64,000 nt of DNA, from assembly GCF_025399195.1 (NCBI RefSeq), contig NW_026252130.1, positions 27,321-91,320 on the forward strand. The letters run 5' to 3'. Positions within the stretch are counted from its first letter, which is position 1, and every line of letters starts with the position of its first letter. Origin of the DNA: Umbelopsis ramanniana AG. Its lineage: Eukaryota; Mucoromycota; Umbelopsidomycetes; Umbelopsidales; Umbelopsidaceae. The position numbers and the translations under genes were made by a program. The notes under the pieces were generated by a model. The model searched no databases, was not told the DNA's origin, and saw only the letters and a program-made list of their open reading frames with translations. Positions 36,568-45,946 of this stretch are shown here, in pieces.

Positions 36568-39500
36568 CTAGGATCTCATAAGCGTAGGACTTCCGTCTAA
36601 AACGCTATGGGAAGCGGATGGAGGAGTCAAGTAGAAGCCAGCCATCAATACAAAGTAGCTGAGGATCAATATCGATCTATGTCGTCCACAATAAATAAAC
36701 CCAAAAACGAAAGAATGTAGAAAACTTCAAGTTAGTAACCTCTTCCGCCTCGTGCAAAAAGTTCTCATGGCGAGGTGTTGCTCCTTTTTGATGAACAACG
36801 AAAACAGAAAAAAGTAAACCTTACCCTTTGAAATAGTTACTTTTTCCTTCTTGATATGTGTATGTTAACAAAAACACAGAAAATATAACACATATAGCAT
36901 CCCATCTTGGGAATACCAGGCTACAAAGAACATGGGGTGTGAGCAAAGCTTTAGGTGATGCAACACTAATACAACCCTCAGTCTCCATGTGAAATACCAC
37001 TTACGTGAAAGTATATTGAGATACATCCATCATGCCCCAATTGTACCACAGGGAAAAGCCAACCATGGCAGGGATCTGGATGAGACAGACCTGCAGAGCA
37101 TATGCAGAACCAATTTCAAGCGACAAAACAATGTTTCCATTCAATGCAAAAGAAATGGCGTTCATAAACTCTGTGATATTTGGTACCTACAAGAGAAGTG
37201 AGATGTTGGTTTTCTACTAAGGCAATCTGATGATAAAAAAATGCGGTTGCTTACCAATGCAAATAAAGTCAAACCCAAAAACTTTTCGTCAATAGCCAAT
37301 GAGTCCATCACAGTATCGACGGTGTCTACTAATATCTCAGCAATAAGACTGTACAATAACGTACATCCGAATAAAATAGTGAATGACTTTGATTTGCTCC
37401 AGTTAGGAGAATCATGTCCAGCTGCCTCTTCGTCCTCATCTTCCTCAGGTTCTCTTGCATGTACCCATGTGACTGGTGGAACAGAGGATGGAATACTCTG
37501 GGCCAGGTTTTCGTTAAGATTCTCGGCCGTGATATCATTCCGATTTTCATCCAAGCTACCAGATCGCAAAGGATTGGTAGTAACCACAGCAACATGGGAA
37601 GTATTGTAGGGAAGATTGAAGGCAGTGGATGGATCTGTCATGGAGAGCATAGCATAAAAAATGAGAAAGTCAGTGCGTGGGCTAATATCCTCATGGACCA
37701 TGACAACACCTACCACCAGTCGAGTTGACTTGACCATTGCGCAGGTCGGTTTGAGACTGGTTGTGACTGAGATGAACGAGTTGGGAGATGATATGAGTAG
37801 GAAGAAGTTTGCGGTAATTGGAATCTTCATTGCCGTGCTGTGCGTGAGAACTGGACCACACCATGTCAGCATGCGTGTGTAAACTGAAAACGAGAGCAAT
37901 GAAGTATGCCTAGCGAAAAGGAAGGTTAACAAAGGATCCACCGGAGAGACATATAGGTCAAAACATCACTTACAGTGGGAAGGACTAAGGCACACAACCA
38001 CATCAGTGGCTTGACGCTGTTCTGGTACACAGGATCCATGGCAGGGTTCATCTGGTCATAATAACATCTTGAACAAGCAAATACATCATTTTGTGGTGAT
38101 TCGGGACAACCGGTGCATCGAAGTTCAAACTGTTTGGCATAGACGGGTTAAGCTATGGATATTCCTGGTAAAAAAATAAATAAACAACATCCGCTTTTTA
38201 CTTACACTTCCATACATTTGATAAAACAGAGTAGGTGTCAGCGCAGCAATAATGGCCATAATCAACATAGTTGAAGTGACTCCTGAAATAAAGAAAAGGG
38301 GCATCAGATGTTTGCCATGAACAATACACAACATGCACCATACATACCTGCGCTCTTAGCATTGAACTTTTGCTCTTTGCGCTTCACCGCTCCACTTAAC
38401 ATAGAGCACCCTGGCATTAACAAAACACCAGCAAGAAAACTTCCAATCAGAGACCCTTCCACCAAGGCGCTTTTACCTCGCATCAAAGCGACACTGTACA
38501 GGATAATTTCGATGATGGAACCGAATGTAGCATTGATCACCGCGCCCAGTCCCATACTTGACTGTGCAGAAATGGAACTGACAGCCATTCCAATGAAGTA
38601 CGACAGGGGAATGACAGAGCCCAGACCCAGCATGAACACAAACGAAGCACTGGTGAACCAAGCGTTTGGAAATCTTTCGTGAAGGACGTTTTCGTCAAAG
38701 ATGACGAAGAAAGCCACGGGTAGCAAGTTGATGAAGATAATGTTGATTCCATCATAGGTATACTTATAATACTGTAATCCGATAGCTTGATAGGTGCACA
38801 GTAGAATAACTGTTCGTTTGTTAAACGAAGACGAGGATGGCATAAGGGTTGAGCCGCTTGATTTAAATCGCAAACTGAGGGGATGTTTTCGGAGATGCCG
38901 GGTTAGAACATAGGTCAACTTTGCCATGGGGATGGTAATAACACACCCCCAGCAAATTGCCGACACGAAGAGTTGGAGAGGAGCTAAATATAGACGAACA
39001 AAGAACAAATTTGATGAGTTATGGCACCAATATAGCTGAGAATACCGTCTGAATGCATACCAAGAATTGTGTAAAACAAGAAGTAAAATGCCCAACCACC
39101 GGGACCAAGTGACAAGAGTTCTTTTGTATTGTCTTTGAATGTCTCTAAACGGTTCTTGCGTTTGTGACGGCGTCCACTAATCAGACCCAGATCCTCATCC
39201 ATATCCGAATCACCTTGACTGTCTTCTGAAAGCTGGCGATTGTCGTAGTTGGACAAGGACTCGGGTTCAATGTCGACCAATCGTTGTACATATTTTCCAA
39301 AAGGCCAAAACAGATAATTTGCTAGACCACGTAGAACTGAAGCATACTTGTAACCATCTGGTGGCACAAGTAATACTAACAAGGAGAGTATATGCATAAC
39401 AAGCGCCAGCCACCATCCAAATACAATGGCCCATAGAATATTACCAGGGTAGAGAAATAGTTCCGGTGTGGTGGTGGGTGCAGAATGAAGAGCGCTGTTG

Positions 39501-40107
39501 GCTCTACGCACCACAGAGCGTGATTTCTTGTATAATGCTGGCTTCCATATAGGCAAACCGAAAGGATGGGATTTATTCATAGCCTATAAAGTGATCATAG
39601 AGGAGTTAATGACAAAAGATCCCCACCCACCGCTGCAATTGAACCCTGACTTACATCTTGTCTATCCTTCAACGTCATCTCTCTATCGCTGTCATCGTCT
39701 CGTTCTTCTTCTTCCTCCTCCTCCTCTTGTTCAGGTATACTTTCATCGTTCTCATCATTTTCATGGTTGCTGATATCATCGTCCTTACTATGCCTTCGGG
39801 AAGTAGATGGTCTGTATCGTTTACTATCATCCGTGTGACTTTCTTCATCGTTTGAATCAAAAGAAGACGAGGCTCCAGAGTGTCGGGCGGTATGATGCTT
39901 GGACGACTGGGATCGCTTCAGCTGTTTGCGACCGGAGGTCACCAGGTTGGACGAACTACTTTGACGAGAATGTTGACGGGTTGAAGAGGTACGACGGCGT
40001 GCCGATGGCCTTCTTGTGTGGTGTAGAGAAGAGGAACTCATAGCATGTTGGGGTGTTCGACCGGACATGGTTCTTTGCGAACGGTCGTGATTCGCAGAAT
40101 GGTCCAT
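36568..40107 (-). CDS. CAX-family cation/H+ exchanger, Vnx1-like, with long N-terminal tail
   Basis: Ten exons (40107-39655, 39583-39061, 38983-38348, 38282-38206, 38129-37974, 37909-37714, 37634-37255, 37186-37005, 36920-36825, 36676-36568) give 935 residues. Residues 1-150 are Ser/Arg/His-rich then strongly acidic (EQEEEEEEEE). The CaCA core has two inverted repeats: GAVINATFGSIIEIILYS (first) and LFALVPNITEFMNAISFAL (second), the latter split by an intron. Between them is a loop containing a cysteine set (FELRCTGCPESPQNDVFACSRC) resembling a zinc knuckle. The size and tail resemble yeast Vnx1 (vacuolar Na+,K+/H+ exchange) more than the small Vcx1 Ca2+/H+ exchanger, so ion selectivity is uncertain. 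An ATG ten codons upstream (40137) is an alternative start. Confidence 0.87.
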
Positions 40108-40834
40108 GTCAGAACCTGACTGCCAGCATTTTAGCATCCGACCCCAGCGGCAGGAGAACCGCTGAAGGTCACGTGCCCAAATAACCACGGGGTGTGTGTG
40201 ACCCAGTGAGCTGCGAGTTGCCTTTTCGGGAGCTGCAAGGTCATGTCATGGCATAACGTTGGGTGAAGAAATCCAGGCAAGCGACATCGCATGGTGAAGT
40301 TCTTGAAGCAAATAAATGGCAGAAAGTACCGGCGATACGTGGTGTGCCTGAAGGAAAAAGAGAAAGAGAAAAGTGGGAAGATAAAAGCCTGCAGCCAGAG
40401 GTTGGTCTCACGTCACGCCCAAGCGGGGGATGGAAAAATTTACCCACTTTATTTAGAGAACATCATCGGCTTTTCCAGTGTCGCCCAACCCTTCTTCTAC
40501 CCTACCCATTTCCCCCTCAACCCGCACCTCAACAACCTCTTTGTTGTGAGTGCCAGCGCGTGTAGAAAGAGTCCCACCGAATCCATCTCCAAGGAGAGAC
40601 AAACCCGCCCCTGTGCTATAGATTATCAGCTCTCGCTCTGCAGCTGATTTCGTCCGCTCACACCCCCACCGTTTGATTCCCATCCAAATCATCCCTTCAT
40701 CTCGCCTTACAGCAGCTACAATTTCATCTCTTCAAATTAATCGCACCTTTATTTCATCCAATTCATACCATGACTACCTTACACAGCCAGACTATGTTCC
40801 AAGAACAGACTTGCCTTCAAGCCAAACCCGCACC
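40108..40834. other. Divergent promoter, exchanger and small acidic protein
   Basis: About 730 bp. Contains the E-box at 40170, a C/T-rich stretch at 40480-40560 and a 61-codon ATG-started upstream frame (40770-40955) that overlaps the following gene in another frame. Confidence 0.45.
40170..40175. promoter_or_regulatory. E-box (GTCACGTG) upstream of cation exchanger
   Basis: CACGTG in a GTCACGTG context, 63 bp upstream of the exchanger start at 40107. Function inferred from motif only. Confidence 0.35.
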
Positions 40835-40955
40835 ATGTCGCTTTCCCCCGCCGTATGGCCACCTGTTGGCCACTACCGGCCTTCAGAATACTGCCTTGAG
40901 ACAGGCCACCGTACCGCCGGATTTTCTATCCGCCAACTTGAGGCGCCCGCCATAA
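40770..40955 (+). other. Possible upstream ORF overlapping the 40835 gene
   Basis: An ATG at 40770 opens a 61-codon frame ending inside the next coding region in a different frame. If it lies in the mRNA it would reduce initiation at 40835. I see no protein domain in it. Confidence 0.3.
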
Positions 40956-41380
40956 AAAAGCCTATCAACCACCATTCCCATCGTCGTTACCCCCTGTATA
41001 ATCATCGCTCTGTCTCACCGGATTCCCTCTATTACACGCACTCGACTCTGTCTACTCCCATCTCCAAAAAGTCTTCTCGTCGTTCAGCTTTTCGTCGTCC
41101 CCTTCCAAAGCCTGACGTTTCTCCTGTCGCTTTTAATTCTTCTCCTCCGCCTCTTTACCAGTTCTCTACTAAATCCATTGATGACACTATTCATTATGAA
41201 CAAGAACCTATTCCTCAACTAGCTTCGGATCAGGACATTTTGGATGACATGGAAAACTGGACTGCTTCCACTCGTACCAATACCCTTAGTATGGCTGGAT
41301 TGTTGTCTCCACCTGGTTCTCCATTGTCATCCTTTGATGACTTGCCTCCCTTTGAAGAAGACTTTGTATTGTTTCCTTGA
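40835..41380 (+). CDS. Unknown Pro/Ser-rich protein with acidic C-terminus
   Basis: Not recognised. 181 residues from ATG 40835, intronless. The frame is open further upstream but without an earlier ATG. The sequence is low in hydrophobic clusters and rich in Ser, Pro, His and Arg (HHSHRRYPLYNHRS, KKSSRRSAFRRPLPKP). The last 30 residues are distinctive: SMAGLLSPPGSPLSSFDD followed by LPPFEEDFVLFP, an acidic-hydrophobic tail like those of activation or docking segments. There is no signal peptide or membrane segment. The preceding 600 bp are a typical promoter-like region and an upstream ORF may control it. The frame could be fortuitous, but composition and codon usage look coding. Confidence 0.5.
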   Translation: MSLSPAVWPPVGHYRPSEYCLETGHRTAGFSIRQLEAPAIKKPINHHSHRRYPLYNHRSVSPDSLYYTHSTLSTPISKKSSRRSAFRRPLPKPDVSPVAFNSSPPPLYQFSTKSIDDTIHYEQEPIPQLASDQDILDDMENWTASTRTNTLSMAGLLSPPGSPLSSFDDLPPFEEDFVLFP

Positions 41381-41541
41381 ATTTTCTCTTACCCATTGAC
41401 CTGCTTTGTGTTTGTTGTTTTTTTTTTCTTATTTTATTAAGGGTAGTTTTCCTTTCTTCCTCTCTGAATCCTTTTTTCTCTCTACCGGCCGTCTCAAAAT
41501 AAACTTCCACAACAAAGAAAAAATTCTCTATGTTTCACTTG

Positions 41542-41621
41542 GCAGGTCAATGTCTGATACAGATAATACAAAGTGATGGAGGCAGGTCAATGTCTATTAC
41601 AGATAACACAAAGTAACTCGA
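41542..41621. repeat. Direct tandem pair, about 40 bp each
   Basis: Two adjacent copies beginning GGCAGGTCAATGTCT, then GATACAGATAATACAAAGT in the first and ATTACAGATAACACAAAGT in the second, about 90 percent identical over the first 34 bases. Confidence 0.75.
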
Positions 41622-41751
41622 GCATGTCGTAACCCGTCCTTCACTTTCATGTAGTGGACGAAAAATCTATTCCATATGTGACCCATCATGTCGCTCGCTT
41701 GTGTGTTCATACTGATGAGCCATCATGATTTCCTTCATATTTGGGAAATTT

Positions 41752-41997
41752 TCGGCCATGCTTACCGTGTACAACCCTAGCGGGTGATAACTCATTGGAA
41801 CATAATGACGGTCGTTCCTATTTTATTGTACATCACGACTGGTTTAAAATCCAATGATTCAAAATGTCGGCCACCCATACCGTGTTAACGATAACCTTCA
41901 TCTTGATGACGCTTAAAATTCTTTGTTCATATTTATTGTACACCACGACTCGTTCTAGAATCTCAATGTTTAAAATTTTCGGCCATCGATACCGTCT
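41752..41997. repeat. Three spaced copies of a TCGGCCA...TACCGT unit
   Basis: Cores at 41752-41770, 41867-41885 and 41979-41997 share TCGGCCA, a few variable bases, then TACCGT. Copies two and three also share about 45 bases upstream (from TTATTGTACA and ACGACT at 41823 and 41933). Spacing is 115 and 112 bp, suggesting an old tandem array of about 113 bp. Confidence 0.6.
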
Positions 41998-42042
41998 ATA
42001 AGCTGATGTTGATTCTATACAGTATTAATGAATGTTGGGGTT

Positions 42043-42778
42043 TTACAAACTAGCTGTCTTCAACAGACCCTTGATTTGATCAACGCGGTCGTGTAGGTCT
42101 TGTGCAAAATTGACGCTCTCCTTTCGCTTTTGTCGTGCAGTATGGAATCCAGGTTGGCATTGAATTCCATCCAACGCAAAGAGGGCTTGCATTAATTTCT
42201 CAGAGAGGTACGCTCCGGTGTCTTGTAACTTCTTTTTAGTCTTAGGATCTTGCTGTCCAGACGACAAAAATCGGCCAACCTCTTGCTCGTATTCCTTCAT
42301 TTTTGTGCCAAAGTCATGATTCACCTCCTGCATGATATGCTGGATACGCGTAACAAGACTAGCTTCCTCAGGATTACCTGACGCTGTCTGTTCTGTCTGC
42401 TTTGCCTAATCCATTGGATCAGTACCATGCAAAGAAAAAGTCCATAAGCTTGCACTTTGCACTTACATTCGGTCTCTGACCCAGCATCAATATCTTGGAA
42501 CCCGCCCGCAGTCCGTATAAAGATAAAGGTGATGAGTCGTCCTTCATAACAGCTGCAGGATGAATGTCAGTTGAAATCCAGCTACGTACCGGGGAAATGA
42601 ATCAAAACTTACCACCAGATGCCAGCAGCTTCATGGCATTCACAGGAACTCCGGTAATCTTCTTGCATTTCTCCTTTAGATCTCCCAACGTCGCCTGTTC
42701 TAGTCCATTAGGGAATTCATCGAAATTGACGTCGTATTTGTGACCTTTCCACTTCAATTCTATCTCAGTATCCGACAT
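42043..42778 (-). CDS. BAG-domain Hsp70 co-chaperone with ubiquitin-like domain (BAG1 type)
   Basis: Nucleotide-exchange factor for Hsp70 that can link it to the proteasome. Exons 42778-42613, 42552-42467 and 42405-42043 give 204 residues. The N-terminal 80 residues form a ubiquitin-like domain (MSDTEIELKWKGHKYDVNFD, ATLGDLKEKCKKITGVP, LYGLRAGSKILMLG). The C-terminal half is a three-helix BAG domain (LVTRIQHIMQEVNHDFGTK, then LSEKLMQALFALDGIQ, ending AQDLHDRVDQIKGLLKTASL). This matches fission-yeast Bag101 and animal BAG1. An E-box lies 68 bp upstream of the start. Confidence 0.88.
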
Positions 42779-43149
42779 GTCAGTTTAGGGTGAAAACGAA
42801 AAAGTGAATAGTGTCAGTTCGCACTGCGGCCTTAATTTTCTTCCGCACGTGGATTGTTTCAAATCTGACGTGCCTGTTGTTTCTTTTGCTTAGTACTTAT
42901 AGCGAATCTTTTGACATGCCTGCATCCTCAATAAATGAACTGAAGCATTATCCTTGCATTGCTTCATTAGCTTGAGCTGATTCAAAAGTTTATTCGAATG
43001 AGCCACCGACAGATAGTGTAGATCAGTTCTTTACGCACTGCTAAATATGGACCATTCCAGCTACGACGCTTTTACTATTAAGAAAAAGTCTATATATCCA
43101 GCGTACAAAACTATCGGTACTACGTCTAACCTATCTAGCGTGCTTCAGC
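42779..43149. other. Intergenic between AA14-like gene and BAG gene
   Basis: 371 bp; BAG promoter with the CACGTG at 42846, and the 3' region of the AA14-like gene. Nothing else seen. Confidence 0.45.
42846..42851. promoter_or_regulatory. E-box (CACGTG) upstream of BAG gene
   Basis: CGCACGTGGA context, 68 bp upstream of the ATG at 42778. The flanks differ from the RTCACGTG form of the other sites. Confidence 0.3.
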
Positions 43150-44251
43150 TTACTTGGATTTGGTCTTGGTTGCCGTGGTTGTAGCCTTCTTGGTGGTCTT
43201 CTTACTACCGGCAGCATGGCCATTTTGGAAGATATCGTTCTGGGCACCTTCCTTGTAGTTGTAAGCATTGCTGTAGGTAGGAGCATAATGTCCAGGCTCA
43301 AACATGTTGTTTCCTTCTTTGTTTTTCCAGTACATAGGCTGCTTTGCGCCAACAATGCATTTGGCCTTGTTGGTATCACACTTGACGGGAGGAATGGGCT
43401 TGCCGAGCTTCTTGGTGGTTGTAGAATTTTTAACGTCGCAGACAAATGGTGTCATATACTATAGCAACCATAAAAAAAAACCAGTAAGCACATGGTGCGA
43501 CCCATTGAAGCATTGTAAACGGACTCACCATTTGGTCAGTGCCACCAATAGACTTGTGGATCCAGCTTTTTGGATACAGGAATCAGGTTAGATTAGGTTG
43601 GAATGAAACACAGTCATTTCAATTTGGGTACTTACAACCAAGAACATTGACATTTGCCGTTGGGGCACTTGGGAAGGTCGGGGATATCAAAGCTCTGCAA
43701 TTGTCTGGCAGGACAGTCATGAACAACGGAGAAGATGACGAAATCCTCAGGCTTAACGTCCTCTGGCTTGTCTTTGTAGGCAATACCGAGAGCGCATCCA
43801 GCGACATCTTGACGATGAACAGCGTGCATATTACCCCATCCATTGTCAGTGTTGGTCCTGTGAAACATCCAGCATTTAAATTTTTCATTCAGTCGGTAAG
43901 TGTGACCATACATGATCAGCCTACGTACCATGGAACTGGGGCCGTTCTAGGGTTGGGGAAAAGTCCATGCGCTCCCATGCTGGTAAATGCCTTGTTATCA
44001 GCAATTTCCAGATCGGCTTTTCCACCGGCTGGGAGATGGAAAACGGCATTTTTATCTGGCTTATCATCCATAGAGCCGTGCCACCACCATTCTTTAAAGG
44101 TATAGTCTTGGAGAGGTTGAACGGCCTTGTTGCTGTTGGGATTTGCACGGTCTTGGCCATACATAGCAGGTGTCCAAACAGCCAAGTGGGCTTGCAATGT
44201 CCAGCATTGCGCAAGGAGAGCGGATAAAAATACTGCAGAACGCGCAACCAT
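43150..44251 (-). CDS. Secreted AA14-like copper monooxygenase (putative LPMO)
   Basis: Exons 44251-43929, 43857-43636, 43565-43529 and 43458-43150 give 296 residues. A signal peptide (MVARSAVFLSALLAQCWTLQA) ends just before His22, so the mature protein would start HLAVWTPAMYG, the N-terminal histidine needed for a copper brace. A second ligand candidate is His119 or His122 (GNMHAVH). Later parts carry a cysteine set (PKCPNGKCQCSWFWIHKS) and a GAKQ...KEGNN...GAQNDIF stretch. This order and spacing resemble the AA14 family, first described as xylan-active LPMOs, a claim since debated. The C-terminus is a Thr/Lys tail (KKTTKKATTTATKTKSK). A TATA box lies about 45-50 bp upstream. The adjacent divergent GH20 gene hints at chitin or wall glycans as context. 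Confidence 0.72.
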
Positions 44252-45946
44252 TGGTAAATTGTGTGAAGACAATGGAGCAGGATATGATTCAACTTTTTAT
44301 ATAGGAGATTGATCAACATAAGTTCATATGTAACAATATATGTGGACATACCATTGCAAGCTTGTTTAATTGCCAGAGGCGGCGTTGGGTTGCACCAGGT
44401 ATATTGCAATATCTCTTTCCTACAGGGTTGTGCGCGGTGTTGCTAACAATCAAAACCGAGAAGAAAGGAGTCACTTATTTCACTTAGGATTATAGCTATG
44501 AACCAAACCCCTAATAGCAGCTCCACATCCAACACTTACTCAGTTCTATATCACCTATCTGGCTCGGTGCTGATATTTCCCAAGTTGGTGTATAAGTCTG
44601 AACGGAGCTGCATGGGAATCCACGGGAAAATGTGACACTTCCTCAATAATGAGGTGTTGTGTCACTAGTTAGGCAGTATGCTGTAATTCGAAAGACCTTG
44701 AACGCCAGGTTTAGTTCTGTCCATAGGCATCAAGACCAGTTTCGCACTTTTACTTGTAGCGGTAATATTGACCTCGAAGAGAACACATTATCTGTAAGTG
44801 AGTAGCGGAAGACATTTACATAATACAGTCCAATGTACATACCATTTGCAATAATGAAATACCGAGACTTGAGATTGTTACTAGTGCATTCGCTCTCATT
44901 TTTAAAAAAAACAACAAGCCCGCTAGTCTAAAATCCAAAAGGCCGGTTTACAAATGGCCACAAAGCCTGAACATGGCGTCCTGCTTTCGATAAGCGCATC
45001 ATGCAAAGCGGCGATTGCTAGTTTTCCAATTCCGAGTTAATTTTTGGTGACGATCGAGAGGAGTTGTGATGATTATGCAGACATATACCATCTTTTCTTG
45101 ATACGGCCAGCTCTCAACATGGAACACACCTATTTTCAGAGATGCAGTGATGACATACGTCCGACAGACCATATACAAAGCAGAAGACTTTGCAATACAG
45201 TAGGAGGAGATTTCGTTTAGCATGAGCATTAATGATGCGCGGGAAAAATTGTTCAACTCACATACAGAGCGCGCTTTATTCTGAGATGGGCAAATGGTCC
45301 AAATCAGTACTCTTGCGTCCGAGCCGTCTGAAACTGCATAAGGAAGCGGGACCCTTCACATCTCTAACTTCTCTTTTTGTAAAGAACTTTTCTCCATCAA
45401 CCAAATCTCGGTGCGGAGTTTGCCTATCTTCATAGATTCGGAGAAAACGGATAGAATGTTATCAAGACACATGGCTGTCAAAAATGCATTGTGCATTTCG
45501 TCCTTTCAATGCCACTTCTCCGATTCACCAGGGACAAGTATCACAGAAACACATTTAAACGAATTCTCTTAAATCGAACTATTCGCTTACAGGAAACGAA
45601 GAGCCTGACAAAATATTGACATGCCTTATAACTTGTCATTGCAAATTTCGTCGTTACAGCTTCGGTTTCATACAACAGGATGTGTGTTTAAGCGAGTTGC
45701 GTTCATACATTCGAATGATAAGATTTTAACTTGTCGTATCGCCAAGAAGAACGTGGGTAACTTTTTTTAGACACCGAGATAGCAACGGTCGAGCAGTTGC
45801 TGCTTTAACATTCGATTCTGACTGCTTGGCGTACAGGGATATGATTGTGGCACTTTAAGGTTCATACAGGGTCCACTACCATCCAAGAATCAATTTAAAA
45901 GCACCGGTATTCAGGGGCATACTTCCTTATCAAATATTCGTTCCTT
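44252..45946. other. Long divergent spacer between AA14-like and GH20 genes
   Basis: About 1.7 kb. Carries both promoters. Frames at 44999-45256 (minus) and 45232-45435 (plus) overlap head to head but show no domain I know. No terminal repeats seen. Confidence 0.45.
44296..44303 (-). promoter_or_regulatory. TATA box of the AA14-like gene
   Basis: TATATAAA on the minus strand 45-52 bp upstream of the ATG at 44251. This suggests an inducible, TATA-driven promoter. Confidence 0.5.

Larger units (their letters stand above)
41381..42042. other. Spacer with imperfect repeats
   Basis: 662 bp between convergent genes. Two repeat sets are listed separately: a tandem pair at 41542-41621 and three copies of a TCGGCCA-containing unit spaced 112-115 bp apart from 41752. 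No coding frame. Confidence 0.5.

Noticed and set aside
43539-44105. 188-codon plus-strand frame
   Set aside because: Antisense shadow of the AA14-like gene, crossing its introns.
44999-45435. Two opposed short frames in the AA14-GH20 spacer, considered as a transposon relic
   Set aside because: No terminal repeats, target-site duplication or transposase motifs seen.
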